A stretch of DNA of 64,000 nucleotides from Streptomyces sp. NBC_00353 (GTDB lineage: Bacteria; Actinomycetota; Actinomycetes; Streptomycetales; Streptomycetaceae), in NCBI RefSeq assembly GCF_036108815.1, contig NZ_CP107985.1, positions 1,922,001 to 1,986,000 on the forward strand, read 5' to 3'. Below the pieces are notes generated by a model, which saw only the letters and a program-made list of their open reading frames with translations, searched no databases and was not told the DNA's origin. The position numbers and the translations under genes are program-made. Below are positions 50,151 through 61,017 of this stretch, piece after piece (within the stretch, counting starts at the first letter, position 1; every line of letters starts with the position of its first letter).

Positions 50151-50630
50151 ACGCCCTTCGCGCTCCTGCGCGTCCCGCATCGAAGCCGAGGTCACGGCCC
50201 AGCGGGCCCGCACGACGGCGAACCCGGCCTGCTCGGCCGCATCACAGACCAGCTCGTCGTCATCGACCAGCATCCGCACGTCACGCTCCCGGCCCAGCCT
50301 CTTCAGGATCTCCAGCTTGGTGTGGCGGGCCGGCCGGCGGTCGTCGTTGCGGCGCATGTACACCCGCCCCTCGGGCAGGCCCTGTTCCTCCAGCCAGGCC
50401 ACGGTGTCGCGGCGGCAGCGCTCGGGGCGTCCGGTGAGATATCTGATCTCGCACTCCTCGGCGCTGCTCAGCACCAGCCGTACGCCCTCGTCGAGCGGCG
50501 GATCGTCGACGGCGGCGGCGAAGAAGCCGGTCCAGTCACGCCGGGCTCCTTCCAGGAAATGCTGCCGGTGGCCGCTGTCCGCGAGCGTGCCGTCCAGGTC
50601 GAATACGGCCAGCGGCCGGGCGTCGTCCAT
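50145..50630 (-). CDS. HAD-superfamily phosphatase, polynucleotide-kinase 3'-phosphatase-like
   Basis: Encodes 161 residues from MDDARPLAVF with GGAGG close upstream. HAD motif I is VFDLDGTLADS, motif II YLTGRPERCRRDT, motif III Lys in HTKLEILKRL, and motif IV VDDDELVCDAAEQAG. The arrangement matches the phosphatase half of T4 Pnkp-type proteins, which remove 3'-phosphates from nucleic acids, although the kinase half is missing. It is divergent from a UvrA-like gene, which is suggestive of a DNA-damage context. Confidence 0.8.
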   Translation of the reverse strand: MDDARPLAVFDLDGTLADSGHRQHFLEGARRDWTGFFAAAVDDPPLDEGVRLVLSSAEECEIRYLTGRPERCRRDTVAWLEEQGLPEGRVYMRRNDDRRPARHTKLEILKRLGRERDVRMLVDDDELVCDAAEQAGFAVVRARWAVTSASMRDAQEREGRT

Positions 50631-50804
50631 CACGCCTCCAGTGTCCTGGGCGCCGAACAACGCGTCCACACCTCCGGACTCCCAGGTCACTTCGCACGGC
50701 CTGCGGCAGGCCTTTTCCCGGGCCCGGCCACCATCGACGCCTAGGATCATGCTGTTTGCCCTCAGGTGTCATCCCTGTCCCGATCCGTACGGAGCCCCGC
50801 GCGC

Positions 50805-53228
50805 ATGCCCACCCCCCACGATCGGTACGTCCGGGTGCGCGGCGCCCGCGAGAACAATCTGCAGGACGTCCGGGTAGACATCCCGCGCGACACCCTCACC
50901 GTCTTCACGGGCGTCTCCGGCTCGGGGAAGTCCTCGCTCGCCTTCGGGACGATCTACGCCGAGGCTCAGCGCCGCTACTTCGAGTCCGTCGCCCCGTACG
51001 CCCGCCGGCTGATCCACCAGGTCGGCGCGCCCAAGGTCGGCGAGATCACCGGGCTGCCGCCCGCGGTCTCCCTGGAGCAGCGCCGGTCCGCGCCCGGCGC
51101 CCGGTCCTCCGTGGGGACGGTCACCACGCTGTCCAACTCGCTGCGGATGTTGTTCTCGCGCGCCGGGGAGTATCCTGCGGGCGCCGAGCGGCTGGACTCC
51201 GACGCGTTCTCGCCGAACACCGCCGCCGGGGCCTGCCCGGAGTGTCACGGCCTGGGCCTGATCCACCGCACCACGGAGGAGCTGCTCGTCCCCGACCCGT
51301 CGCTGTCGATCCGCGACGGTGCGATCGCGGCCTGGCCGGGCGCCTGGCAGGGCAAGAACCTGCGCGACGTGCTGGACACGCTGGGGTACGACATCGGCCG
51401 GCCCTGGCGCGAACTGGACGCGAAGGACCGGGAATGGATCCTCTTCACCGACGAGCAGCCTGTGGTGACGGTCCATCCGGTGCGTGACGCGGGCCGGATC
51501 CAGCGCCCCTACCAGGGCACGTACATGAGCGCGCGGCGCTATGTGATGCACACCTTCGCGGACTCCAAGAGCCGCACCCTGCGGGCCAAGGCCGAACGCT
51601 TCCTGACCGGTGTCCCCTGCCCGGTCTGCGGCGGCAGCCGGCTGCGCCCGGAGGCGATGGCCGTCACCTTCGCGGGCCGTACGATCGCCGAGCTGGCCGC
51701 ACTTCCCCTCGCGGATCTCGCCCAGTTGCTGTCGGCCGCGGGCGGCGACGACACCGCGCGGGTGCTGACGGCGGATCTGCTGGCCCGGATCGAGACGGTG
51801 ACCGAGCTCGGCCTCGGCTATCTCGGCCTCGACCGTACGGCTCCGACGCTGTCCTCCGGCGAGCTGCAGCGACTGCGGCTCGCCACCCAGCTGCGGTCGG
51901 GACTGTTCGGGGTCGTCTATGTGCTGGACGAGCCGTCGGCCGGTCTGCACCCGGCGGACACCGAGTCGCTGCTCGCAGTCCTCGGGCGGCTGAAGGAGGC
52001 CGGGAACTCGGTCTTCGTCGTGGAGCACCAGATGGATGTGGTGCGGCGGGCGGACTGGCTGGTCGACGTGGGGCCGCTGGCCGGCGAGCACGGGGGCAGG
52101 GTGCTGCACAGCGGGCCCCCGGCCGGGCTCGCGGACGTGCAGGAGTCGGCGACGCGACGGTTCCTCTTCGACGGGGGTCCGGTGCCGGCACGGGAGCCGC
52201 GTACGCCCTCCGGGTGGCTGGAGCTGATCGGTGTCGACCGGCACAATGTGCGCGGAGTCGACGCCGCGTTCCCGCTCGGGGTGTTCACGGCGGTCACCGG
52301 TGTCTCCGGCTCGGGCAAATCTACGCTGGTCGGCCAGGTGCTCGCCGGGGCCCTCGCCGACCGACAGGCTTCCACGACCGCCGATCTCCCCGCCGAGCGG
52401 CCCGTGCCGGGGTGCGCATCGGCGCTGGGGCTGGAGGCGGTGGACCGTCTCGTCCAGGTCGACCAGCGGCCGATCGGCCGCACCCCGCGCTCCAACCTGG
52501 CTACCTACACCGGGCTTTTCGACGTCGTACGGAAGCTGTTCACCGCGACCGACCTGGCGCGCGAGCGCGGCTACCGGGCGGGGCGGTTCTCGTTCAATGT
52601 GGCGGGCGGACGGTGCGAGACCTGCCAGGGCGAGGGGTTCGTCTCCGTCGAGCTGCTCTTTCTGCCGAGCACGTATGCGCCCTGCCCGGACTGTCATGGT
52701 GCGCGGTACAACCCGCAGACGCTGGAGGTGACACTGCGCGGGCTGAACATTGCGCAGGTGCTGGACCTGACGGTGGAGTCGGCGGCCGGCTTCTTCGCGG
52801 GGACGCCCGCCGCCGAGCGCAGTCTGCGGACGCTGCTCGATGTCGGGCTCGGCTATCTGCGGCTGGGGCAGCCGGCGACGGAGCTGTCCGGTGGTGAGGC
52901 GCAGCGGATCAAGCTGGCCACCGAGTTGCAGCGCACCCGCCGCGGCCACACCCTGTATCTGCTCGACGAGCCGACCACGGGTCTGCATCCGGCCGATGTC
53001 GAGGTGCTGATGCGGCAGTTGCACGGGCTGGTCGACGGGGGCAGCACGGTGGTGGTCGTGGAACACGACATGGCGGTCGTCGCGGGCGCCGACTGGGTGA
53101 TCGACCTCGGTCCGGGCGGCGGGGACCGGGGCGGCCGGATCGTCGCCGCCGGACCGCCGGCGGAGGTGGCGGGTGCGGCGGACAGCCGGACGGCACCGTA
53201 CCTGTCGGCGGCGCTACGACTGGGCTGA
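50805..53228 (+). CDS. UvrA-like ABC ATPase (class II / UvrA2, DrrC-like)
   Basis: Encodes 807 residues, about 150 shorter than canonical UvrA because the UvrB-binding domain is missing. Two ABC modules are complete: Walker A GVSGSGKSS (residues 36-44) and GVSGSGKST, signatures LSSGELQRLRLA (first, altered from LSGGE) and LSGGEAQRIKLA, and Walker B YVLDEPSAGLHP and YLLDEPTTGLHP. Zinc-finger cysteines are present (CPECHG, CPVCGG, CETCQGEG, CPDCHGA). UvrA2 proteins protect against DNA-intercalating drugs or bulky adducts, and some relate to antibiotic self-resistance. The ATG at 50805 has GGAG 10 bases upstream. Confidence 0.9.
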   Translation: MPTPHDRYVRVRGARENNLQDVRVDIPRDTLTVFTGVSGSGKSSLAFGTIYAEAQRRYFESVAPYARRLIHQVGAPKVGEITGLPPAVSLEQRRSAPGARSSVGTVTTLSNSLRMLFSRAGEYPAGAERLDSDAFSPNTAAGACPECHGLGLIHRTTEELLVPDPSLSIRDGAIAAWPGAWQGKNLRDVLDTLGYDIGRPWRELDAKDREWILFTDEQPVVTVHPVRDAGRIQRPYQGTYMSARRYVMHTFADSKSRTLRAKAERFLTGVPCPVCGGSRLRPEAMAVTFAGRTIAELAALPLADLAQLLSAAGGDDTARVLTADLLARIETVTELGLGYLGLDRTAPTLSSGELQRLRLATQLRSGLFGVVYVLDEPSAGLHPADTESLLAVLGRLKEAGNSVFVVEHQMDVVRRADWLVDVGPLAGEHGGRVLHSGPPAGLADVQESATRRFLFDGGPVPAREPRTPSGWLELIGVDRHNVRGVDAAFPLGVFTAVTGVSGSGKSTLVGQVLAGALADRQASTTADLPAERPVPGCASALGLEAVDRLVQVDQRPIGRTPRSNLATYTGLFDVVRKLFTATDLARERGYRAGRFSFNVAGGRCETCQGEGFVSVELLFLPSTYAPCPDCHGARYNPQTLEVTLRGLNIAQVLDLTVESAAGFFAGTPAAERSLRTLLDVGLGYLRLGQPATELSGGEAQRIKLATELQRTRRGHTLYLLDEPTTGLHPADVEVLMRQLHGLVDGGSTVVVVEHDMAVVAGADWVIDLGPGGGDRGGRIVAAGPPAEVAGAADSRTAPYLSAALRLG

Positions 53229-53239
53229 GCCTTCGCCCT

Positions 53240-53270
53240 CCGGTCCGGGAGCGGGCGGCTCCCGGACCGG
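53240..53270. terminator. Bidirectional terminator between uvrA2 and sdhB
   Basis: A perfect 13-bp stem CCGGTCCGGGAGC/GCTCCCGGACCGG with a 5-nt loop lies between convergent genes. Confidence 0.85.
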
Positions 53271-53285
53271 AATGACGGCGAGGCC

Positions 53286-54028
53286 TTAGCGGTGTACCTT
53301 GCGGGTCGCTCGCAGCCACTCCTTGTTCATGGCCGAGATGGACGGCAGCGGGATGCCCTTCGGGCAGGCCGTGGCGCACTCCCCGGTGAGCGTGCAGCCG
53401 CCGAAGCCCTCGCTGTCCATCTGGTCGACCATGTCGAGCACCCGCGTCTCGCGCTCGGGGGCGCCCTGCGGCAGGACGTTGAGGTGGTTGATCTTCGCCG
53501 AGGTGAAGAGCATCGCCGAGCCGTTGGGGCAGGCCGCCACACAGGCGCCGCAGCCGATGCACTCGGCGTGCTCGAACGCGAAGTCGGCGTCGGGCTTGGG
53601 CACAGGGGTGGCGTGCGCGTCGGGTGCGGTGCCGGTCGGGGCGGAGATGTAGCCGCCCGCCTGGATGATCCGGTCGAAGGCCGAGCGGTCCACGACCAGG
53701 TCCTTGACGACCGGGAAGGCCGAGGCGCGCCACGGTTCGATGTCGATCGTGTCGCCGTCCTGGAAGGACCGCATGTGGAGCTGGCAGGTGGTCGTGCGTT
53801 CCGGGCCGTGGGCGTCACCGTTGATGACGAGGCTGCAGGCGCCGCAGATGCCTTCACGGCAGTCGTGGTCGAAGGCGACGGGATCGTCTCCGGCGAGGAT
53901 GAGCTCCTCGTTGAGGGTGTCGAGCATTTCCAGGAACGACATGTCCTGCGAGATGCCGTCCACCTGGTAGGTGGACATGGCGCCGGGGGCGTCGGCGTTC
54001 TTCTGGCGCCAGACGCGCAGGGTGAGCT

Positions 54029-54032
<4 letters not shown>
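53286..54032 (-). CDS. sdhB: Succinate dehydrogenase/fumarate reductase iron-sulfur subunit
   Basis: Encodes 248 residues. The 2Fe-2S cysteines lie in CREGICGACSLVING and a later Cys (TTCQLH); the 4Fe-4S and 3Fe-4S cysteines in CIGCGACVAACPNG and CTLTGECATACPKG. It passes electrons from SdhA to the membrane subunit. The ATG overlaps the sdhA stop (ATGA). Last gene of the sdhC-sdhA-sdhB operon. Confidence 0.93.
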
Positions 54033-55978
<1,946 letters not shown>

Positions 55979-55979
55979 G

Positions 55980-56687
55980 TCAGCTCACGACTCCGGTCAT
56001 GACGGCGACGGGTACGGAGATGAAGCCCACCGTCAGCACCAGTGCGAGGACGTTGGCGATGGTCTTGAGAACACGGTCGCGGGTCGCTCTGCCCGCGCCG
56101 AGGGTCTGTGCGGCGCTCCAGAAGCCGTGCTGGACATGGAGTCCGACGGCGAGCATGGCGACGATGTAGATGACGTTGCCGTACCAGGTGGAGAAGGTGT
56201 CGATGACGTTCTGGTACGGATGCCCGGACTGGAAGCCGCCGGAGTGCACGGTGCCCGTGGTCAGGTCGAGGATGTGCCAGACGATGAACAGGGCGAGGAT
56301 GATCCCGCCCCAGCGCATGGTGCGGGTGGCATAGCTCGCGCGGGCCCTCTTGTGGACGTACTTGCTGGGGCGCGCCCTGATGTCGCGACGGCTCAGCTGG
56401 TACGCGGAGGTGGCGTGCAGCACGACAGCCGCGACGAGCACCACCCGGACGATCCACAGGGCCCACTCGTAGTGCAGGAAGGGCTCACCCAAGGTCCGCA
56501 GCCAGTGGGCGTAGTGGTTGAACTCGCCGGACCCGAAGAAGATCTTCAGGTTGCCCGCCATGTGAACGACCAAGTAGAGGAGCATGATCAGGCCGCTCAC
56601 GGCCATGATCGCCTTCTTGCCGACGGACGAGTCCCAGAGCGTGCGCGTCATGGACGGTCGTCGGTCCGTCCGGGTTGCCAATGCCAT
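55980..56687 (-). CDS. sdhC: Succinate dehydrogenase cytochrome b subunit
   Basis: Encodes 235 residues from MALATRTDRRPSM with five membrane helices and conserved heme-ligand histidines (VVHMAGNLKIF, VLHATSAYQL, VWHILDL, VGLHVQHGFWSA). This is the single-polypeptide, diheme b-type anchor (B. subtilis/epsilon-type), so no sdhD is expected. The third gene order C-A-B is complete. The start follows the usual Streptomyces N-terminus; no strong ribosome binding site is visible. Divergent from a LysR gene 95 bases away. Confidence 0.92.
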   Translation of the reverse strand: MALATRTDRRPSMTRTLWDSSVGKKAIMAVSGLIMLLYLVVHMAGNLKIFFGSGEFNHYAHWLRTLGEPFLHYEWALWIVRVVLVAAVVLHATSAYQLSRRDIRARPSKYVHKRARASYATRTMRWGGIILALFIVWHILDLTTGTVHSGGFQSGHPYQNVIDTFSTWYGNVIYIVAMLAVGLHVQHGFWSAAQTLGAGRATRDRVLKTIANVLALVLTVGFISVPVAVMTGVVS

Positions 56688-56746
56688 GCAGACGACGCTA
56701 GGACGGAAGGGCCTCATCAGTCCAAGACATGACATGGCTCATATCC

Positions 56747-56776
56747 ATAGGCACGGCCTATCGCGAGGTTTATGCT
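56747..56776 (+). promoter_or_regulatory. LysR-type box overlapping a leaderless promoter
   Basis: The perfect palindrome ATAGGC-ACG-GCCTAT (56747-56761) overlaps a candidate -35 TAGGCA (56748-56753), 17 bases before the -10 TATGCT (56771-56776). The -10 ends six bases before the LysR ATG. The layout fits autorepression of the LysR gene and control of divergent sdhCAB. Confidence 0.6.
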
Positions 56777-56782
56777 GCGTGT

Positions 56783-57697
56783 ATGCAATTCCAGCAGCTC
56801 ACGTATTTCGTGGCCGTCGCCGAGGCGCGGCATTTCACTCGCGCCGCGGAGGAGGTGCATGTCTCCCAGCCGTCGCTCTCCCAACAGATCAGGGCCCTGG
56901 AGAACGAGCTGGGGGCAGAACTGTTCAGCCGGGCCCGCGGCAACATCACGCTCACCGACGCGGGCGAGGCGCTGCTGCCGCTCGCCCGCCGGATCCTGGC
57001 TGACGCCGACACCGCCCGCCACGAGGTGCAGGAGCTGGCCCAGCTGCGCCGGGGCCGGGTCAGGCTCGGCGCGACGCCGAGCCTCTGCACAGGACTGCTG
57101 CCCGACGTGCTGCGTGCCTTCCACGACCGGCATCCGGGGATCCAGCTGCTGCTGGAGGAGGGCGGCTCGCACGACCTCGTACGGGAGCTGGCGCGCGGCG
57201 CACTCGATCTCGCACTTGTGGTGCTGCCGCTGCCTGCCGCGTCTCCGGCGCTGACGACGGTGGAGCTGTTCCAGGAGGACCTGGTGGTGGTGTCGGCGGC
57301 GGAGGCTCCGCGGCCCGGGAGGGGCGGCAGCGTACGGATCGCGCATCTGGAGGGCGAGCCGTTGGTGATGTTCCGGCACGGCTACGACCTGCGGGAACTG
57401 ACGGTGGCTGCCTGCCGGACGGAGGGCTTCGAGCCGTCGTTCACGGTGGAGGGCGGCGAGATGGACGCGGTGCTCGGGTTCGTACGGGCCGGGCTCGGGG
57501 TGGCGGTGGTGCCGAGCATGGTGGCGACGCGGGCGGGGCACGATCTGCGGACGACGCCGTTGGCCCCGCCGGGGTTGCGGCGCACCATCGCGCTGGCGCA
57601 CCGCAGTGACGTGGCGCCGCCACGGGCGGCGCGGGAGCTGCAGAAGGTGCTGCTGGCCAGCCGGCCGGACCGGGATCAGCTCGCCGGACGGGCTTGA
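56783..57697 (+). CDS. LysR-family transcriptional regulator
   Basis: Encodes 304 residues. The N-terminal winged helix-turn-helix is textbook (MQFQQLTYFVAVAEARHFTR, then VSQPSLSQQIRALENELGAELF), followed by a two-lobed effector domain (RLGATPSLCTGLLPDVLRAF, GLGVAVVPSMVA). It is the likely regulator of the divergent succinate dehydrogenase operon. No ribosome binding site precedes the ATG. Its final codons (LAGRA) and stop are encoded by one arm of a dispersed Streptomyces repeat. Confidence 0.9.
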   Translation: MQFQQLTYFVAVAEARHFTRAAEEVHVSQPSLSQQIRALENELGAELFSRARGNITLTDAGEALLPLARRILADADTARHEVQELAQLRRGRVRLGATPSLCTGLLPDVLRAFHDRHPGIQLLLEEGGSHDLVRELARGALDLALVVLPLPAASPALTTVELFQEDLVVVSAAEAPRPGRGGSVRIAHLEGEPLVMFRHGYDLRELTVAACRTEGFEPSFTVEGGEMDAVLGFVRAGLGVAVVPSMVATRAGHDLRTTPLAPPGLRRTIALAHRSDVAPPRAARELQKVLLASRPDRDQLAGRA

Positions 57698-57792
57698 TCT
57701 CCCCCGGACCGTGTTCGGCTGTGGGCGCCCGACGGGCTTGGTTCCGGCCTTCGTCGGCGGTTGCCGGACGGGGTGATCAAGCCCGTCCGGCG
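57682..57792. repeat. Streptomyces GCCGGACGGGCTTGA inverted repeat pair
   Basis: CGCCGGACGGGCTTGAT (57682-57698) and ATCAAGCCCGTCCGGCG (57776-57792) are perfect 17-bp complements with a 77-base interval, and a partial third copy (GACGGGCTTGGTTCCGG) lies between them at 57731-57747. The same word is a well-known multicopy intergenic sequence in Streptomyces genomes. It could act as a transcription terminator for the two convergent genes. Confidence 0.7.
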
Positions 57793-57825
57793 GTTGAGGA
57801 CGGAACCGGTGCCCCGTCTCCCCGT

Positions 57826-60000
57826 TCAGACCGCGTCGGCCAGCAGCAACGAGTGGATCCGGTCCGGCGCACCGGGCCGCGCGTAGTACCACCCCTGCGC
57901 CGTGTCGCAGCCCAGCTTCCGCAGCTGCTCCGCCTGGGCGCCCGTCTCCACGCCCTCCACCGTCACTGCCAGGTCCAGGCTGTGCGCCAGCGACACGATC
58001 CCCTCGACGATCTTCAGGTCGACCGGGTCCGCCGGATGCTGCTGCATGCCCTGGGTGAAGGAACGATCCAGCTTGAGCACGCTCACCGGCAGCCGACGCA
58101 GATTCGCCAGGTTCGAGTACCCCGTGCCGAAGTCGTCGAGCGCTATGTCGACGCCCATTTCGGCCAGTTGGCGCAGCGGCTTCAGCAGATCGTCGTCCGC
58201 CCCGATGAGCGCGGACTCGGTGACCTCCAGGCAGAGCGCCCTCGGCTCCAGGCCCGAACGCTCCAGGACATCGACCGTCTCGGCAACCAGTTGCGGGTGG
58301 TGCAGCTGGGTCGGCGACAGGTTGACGTTGATCCGCAGCGGGCCGCCGTCGCTGTGCCGCTCCTGCCAGAAGTTGGCCTGCCGTACGGACTCCTCCAGCA
58401 CCCAGCGCCCGAGCGGCACGATCAGCCCGGTGTGCTCGGCGAGCGGGATGAACCGGTCCGGGCCGAGCACCCCGTGCTGCGGGTGGCACCAGCGCACCAG
58501 GGCCTCCGCACCGTGCACCGTACCGTCACCGAGGTGCACGAGCGGCTGGTACTCGATGAAGAACTCGCCACGGTCCAGGGCGGCGGGCAGTGCGGTGGTG
58601 AGCCCGTGCCGGGTGATGGCGCGGGCGTCCGCCTCGGCGTCGGCGAGTTCGAAACGGTTGCCGCCCGCCGACTTGGCCCGGTACATCGTGATGTCGGCGC
58701 TGCGCAGCACTTCGGCGGCGGTGCGTTCGCCCGCCGGTCCCTCGACGACGCCGATGGAGCCACGCACCGTCAGTTCGCGGCCGTCGAGCCGGATCGGGCC
58801 GGCGAGTACGCCGAGGATCCGGCCGGCCAGCTCGTCGACCTCCTCCTCGGTGCCGGGCCCGGTGGTCAGTGCCACGAACTCGTCACCGCCGAGCCGCGCC
58901 ACCATTTCCCCGGGCGCGGTCGCACAGCTCTGCAGCCGGTCGGCGACCTCGACGAGCAACCGGTCCCCTGCCGCGTGGCCCAGGCTGTCGTTGATCGCCT
59001 TGAAACCGTCGAGGTCGAGGTAGCAGAGCCCGAAGCGGCTGCCGTCGTCGGCGGACAGCGCCTTCTCCAGCCGCTCGAAGAACAGCGTCCGGTTGGGCAG
59101 CCCGGTGAGCGCGTCATGGGTGGCCTCGTAGCGCAGCCGCAGATTGAGCAGCCGGCGCTCCGTGGTGTCCTCCATCAGCGCCAACTGGTACTCCGGCCGT
59201 CCCTCGGAGTCGCGGAGCAGCGACACCGTGAGGTTGGTCCACAGCACGGTGCCGTCGTTGCGGTAGTACGGCTTCTCGACCCGGTAGTGCTCGCGTTCGC
59301 CGCGTACCAGCTCGTCGTAGTACTTCCACACGTACGGCGAGTCCTCGGGGTGGACCCACTCGTTGACCTTGTGGCTGCGGACATGGTGGTCGAGCCCGCC
59401 GAACATCCGGGTCAAGGTGTCGTTGACCTCCAGCACGTTGCCTTCCAGGTCCGCGATCCCGATGCCGATGGCGGCGTCCTTGAAGACGGCACGGAAGCGC
59501 GCCTCCGTGGCGTGCAGGGCCTGTTCGGCGTTGGAGCGGGCGGTCAGCGCCGAGCGGGCGATGGCCTCCTGCTCGGCAAGGGTCCGTTCGCGCAGCGCCT
59601 GGGTGAAGCCGCCCGCGAGGGCGTGCTGCATCCGGGCGCAGCGGGCCCGGCTGTCCTCGGTCGACAGCGCCACCGGGCCATTGCCGCCGCAGTAGAGCAC
59701 CAGGTACGAGTCGACGACGCCGAGCGTGGAGCTGAGCGCCTCCGGGTCCGTGCAGTGCGCGTCGACGAGCGCGGCCCCCACCTTGTTCGCGGCCGCCGCG
59801 TCGAAGGGCCGGGCGTGCAGGATGTCACTCAGTCTGCGGGCCAGCGGCAGCAGGTGTTGCTCGAACTCCGGACGGGTCATGGAGGTGGCCGTCGACGGGA
59901 AGGTGGCCCGGCTCCAGATCGTCGCGAATCTTCGGAGCCGGTCCTCGGGACCGTCGGGCTCCGCGTCCGGTGCGTCGGACGCCTGGGCGGGAATGCTCAC
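57826..60000 (-). CDS. PAS-GGDEF-EAL cyclic di-GMP enzyme (RmdA-like)
   Basis: Encodes 724 residues. An N-terminal helical region (1-170) is followed by a PAS/PAC sensor (FRAVFKDAAIGIGIADLEGNV), a GGDEF domain with an intact active loop (MVARLGGDEFVAL) and an EAL domain with its metal and catalytic residues (GAEALVRW, NVNLSP, EVTESAL, DDFGTGYSNL, KLDRSF). Both synthesis and hydrolysis sites look intact. Architecture and its place near an SCO0930-type lipoprotein and sdhCAB match S. coelicolor RmdA (SCO0928), a phosphodiesterase affecting development. The GTG at 60000 overlaps the methyltransferase stop (GTGA). Confidence 0.88.
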   Translation of the reverse strand: MSIPAQASDAPDAEPDGPEDRLRRFATIWSRATFPSTATSMTRPEFEQHLLPLARRLSDILHARPFDAAAANKVGAALVDAHCTDPEALSSTLGVVDSYLVLYCGGNGPVALSTEDSRARCARMQHALAGGFTQALRERTLAEQEAIARSALTARSNAEQALHATEARFRAVFKDAAIGIGIADLEGNVLEVNDTLTRMFGGLDHHVRSHKVNEWVHPEDSPYVWKYYDELVRGEREHYRVEKPYYRNDGTVLWTNLTVSLLRDSEGRPEYQLALMEDTTERRLLNLRLRYEATHDALTGLPNRTLFFERLEKALSADDGSRFGLCYLDLDGFKAINDSLGHAAGDRLLVEVADRLQSCATAPGEMVARLGGDEFVALTTGPGTEEEVDELAGRILGVLAGPIRLDGRELTVRGSIGVVEGPAGERTAAEVLRSADITMYRAKSAGGNRFELADAEADARAITRHGLTTALPAALDRGEFFIEYQPLVHLGDGTVHGAEALVRWCHPQHGVLGPDRFIPLAEHTGLIVPLGRWVLEESVRQANFWQERHSDGGPLRINVNLSPTQLHHPQLVAETVDVLERSGLEPRALCLEVTESALIGADDDLLKPLRQLAEMGVDIALDDFGTGYSNLANLRRLPVSVLKLDRSFTQGMQQHPADPVDLKIVEGIVSLAHSLDLAVTVEGVETGAQAEQLRKLGCDTAQGWYYARPGAPDRIHSLLLADAV

Positions 60001-60815
60001 GCCTTGCGTCCCACTCCGGCGAAGCCCGAGAACGCATAGGGGTCTTCCGGCTCCTGCGCCGCGGAGGTATCGGGACGCCACTCCGGCATCGCCACGAGAC
60101 CGGGCTCGACCATCTCGTAGCCGTCGAAGAACCTGGCAACCTCGTCGCGCGACCGCATGATCAGCGGGTTGCGGATGTTCCGGTAGACGCCGACCGCACC
60201 CCCCGCCTCCTCCTGGGTGAGCGGAATGCCCTCGTACGAGGCGTGGGTGATGATGATGAGGCTGCCGGGCGCGAGCCCCTCGCGCAGTTCGGCGACGGCC
60301 GCCTGCGGGTCGTCGGCGTCCTCGATGAAGTGGAGGACGGCTACGAGCAGCAGCGCCACCGGACGGTCCATATCGAGGAGTTCGGTGATCTCGCGGCTCT
60401 TCAGGATCTCCTGCGGGCGCCGCAGATCGGCGGTGACGATCACCGCCCGGTCGTTGCCCTCGAGTACGGCCTGGCTGTGCGCGACCGCAACGGGGTCGTG
60501 GTCGACGTACGCGACTCGGGCCTCGGGGTCGGCCGCCTGGGCGATTTCGTGGACATTGCCGAAGGTCGGTATACCGGAACCTATGTCCAGGAACTGAGTG
60601 ATGCCCTCACTCACCGCATGACGCACGGCCCTGCGCATAAAGGCGCGATTGGCTTGCATGATCTTGGGAAGTCCCGGCATGAACTCCATGGCCTTGCGGG
60701 CCGCTTCCCGGTCCACCTCGAAATTGTGCGATCCGCCCAGATAGAAGTCATACATGCGTGACACGCTCGGCACCGAAATGTCAATGCCCTGCGGTGCCCA
60801 GGCGGGACGCTCCAT
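59997..60815 (-). CDS. SAM-dependent methyltransferase (DUF574 family)
   Basis: Encodes 272 residues from MERPAWAPQGID with GGAG 6 bases upstream. The family opening (SVSRMYDFYLGGSHNFEVDREAA) and motif I FLDIGSGIPTFGNVHE are diagnostic of the Streptomyces DUF574 methyltransferases, which are numerous and often sit beside signalling genes. Substrate unknown. It is translationally coupled to the c-di-GMP gene. Confidence 0.9.
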   Translation of the reverse strand: MERPAWAPQGIDISVPSVSRMYDFYLGGSHNFEVDREAARKAMEFMPGLPKIMQANRAFMRRAVRHAVSEGITQFLDIGSGIPTFGNVHEIAQAADPEARVAYVDHDPVAVAHSQAVLEGNDRAVIVTADLRRPQEILKSREITELLDMDRPVALLLVAVLHFIEDADDPQAAVAELREGLAPGSLIIITHASYEGIPLTQEEAGGAVGVYRNIRNPLIMRSRDEVARFFDGYEMVEPGLVAMPEWRPDTSAAQEPEDPYAFSGFAGVGRKA

Positions 60816-60957
60816 CGATGTCTCCAACAAGTCGCCACGGCGATCCGGCCATGTTCATGGTCAGTGTGGACCAGAGGCTACTGATCGACCGCCAGGAGAG
60901 CGAGCGGAAACGGAAATTAGCGGTCCGTTATTGGTCACACACCAGTGGCATGTGCAA

Positions 60958-60996
60958 CCGGCCCGTCGCTAAGTGTGACATTCAGCGACGGGCCGG
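60958..60996 (-). terminator. Terminator after the SCO0930-type lipoprotein gene
   Basis: A perfect 13-bp stem CCGGCCCGTCGCT/AGCGACGGGCCGG with a 13-nt loop starts about 20 bases past the lipoprotein stop (minus strand). Confidence 0.8.
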
Positions 60997-61017
60997 TCCG
61001 GAACGGCTGTTGTGGGG

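Noticed and set aside
50769..53066. 765-codon minus-strand frame opposite the UvrA2 gene
   Set aside because: Shadow of a gene with both ABC motifs complete.
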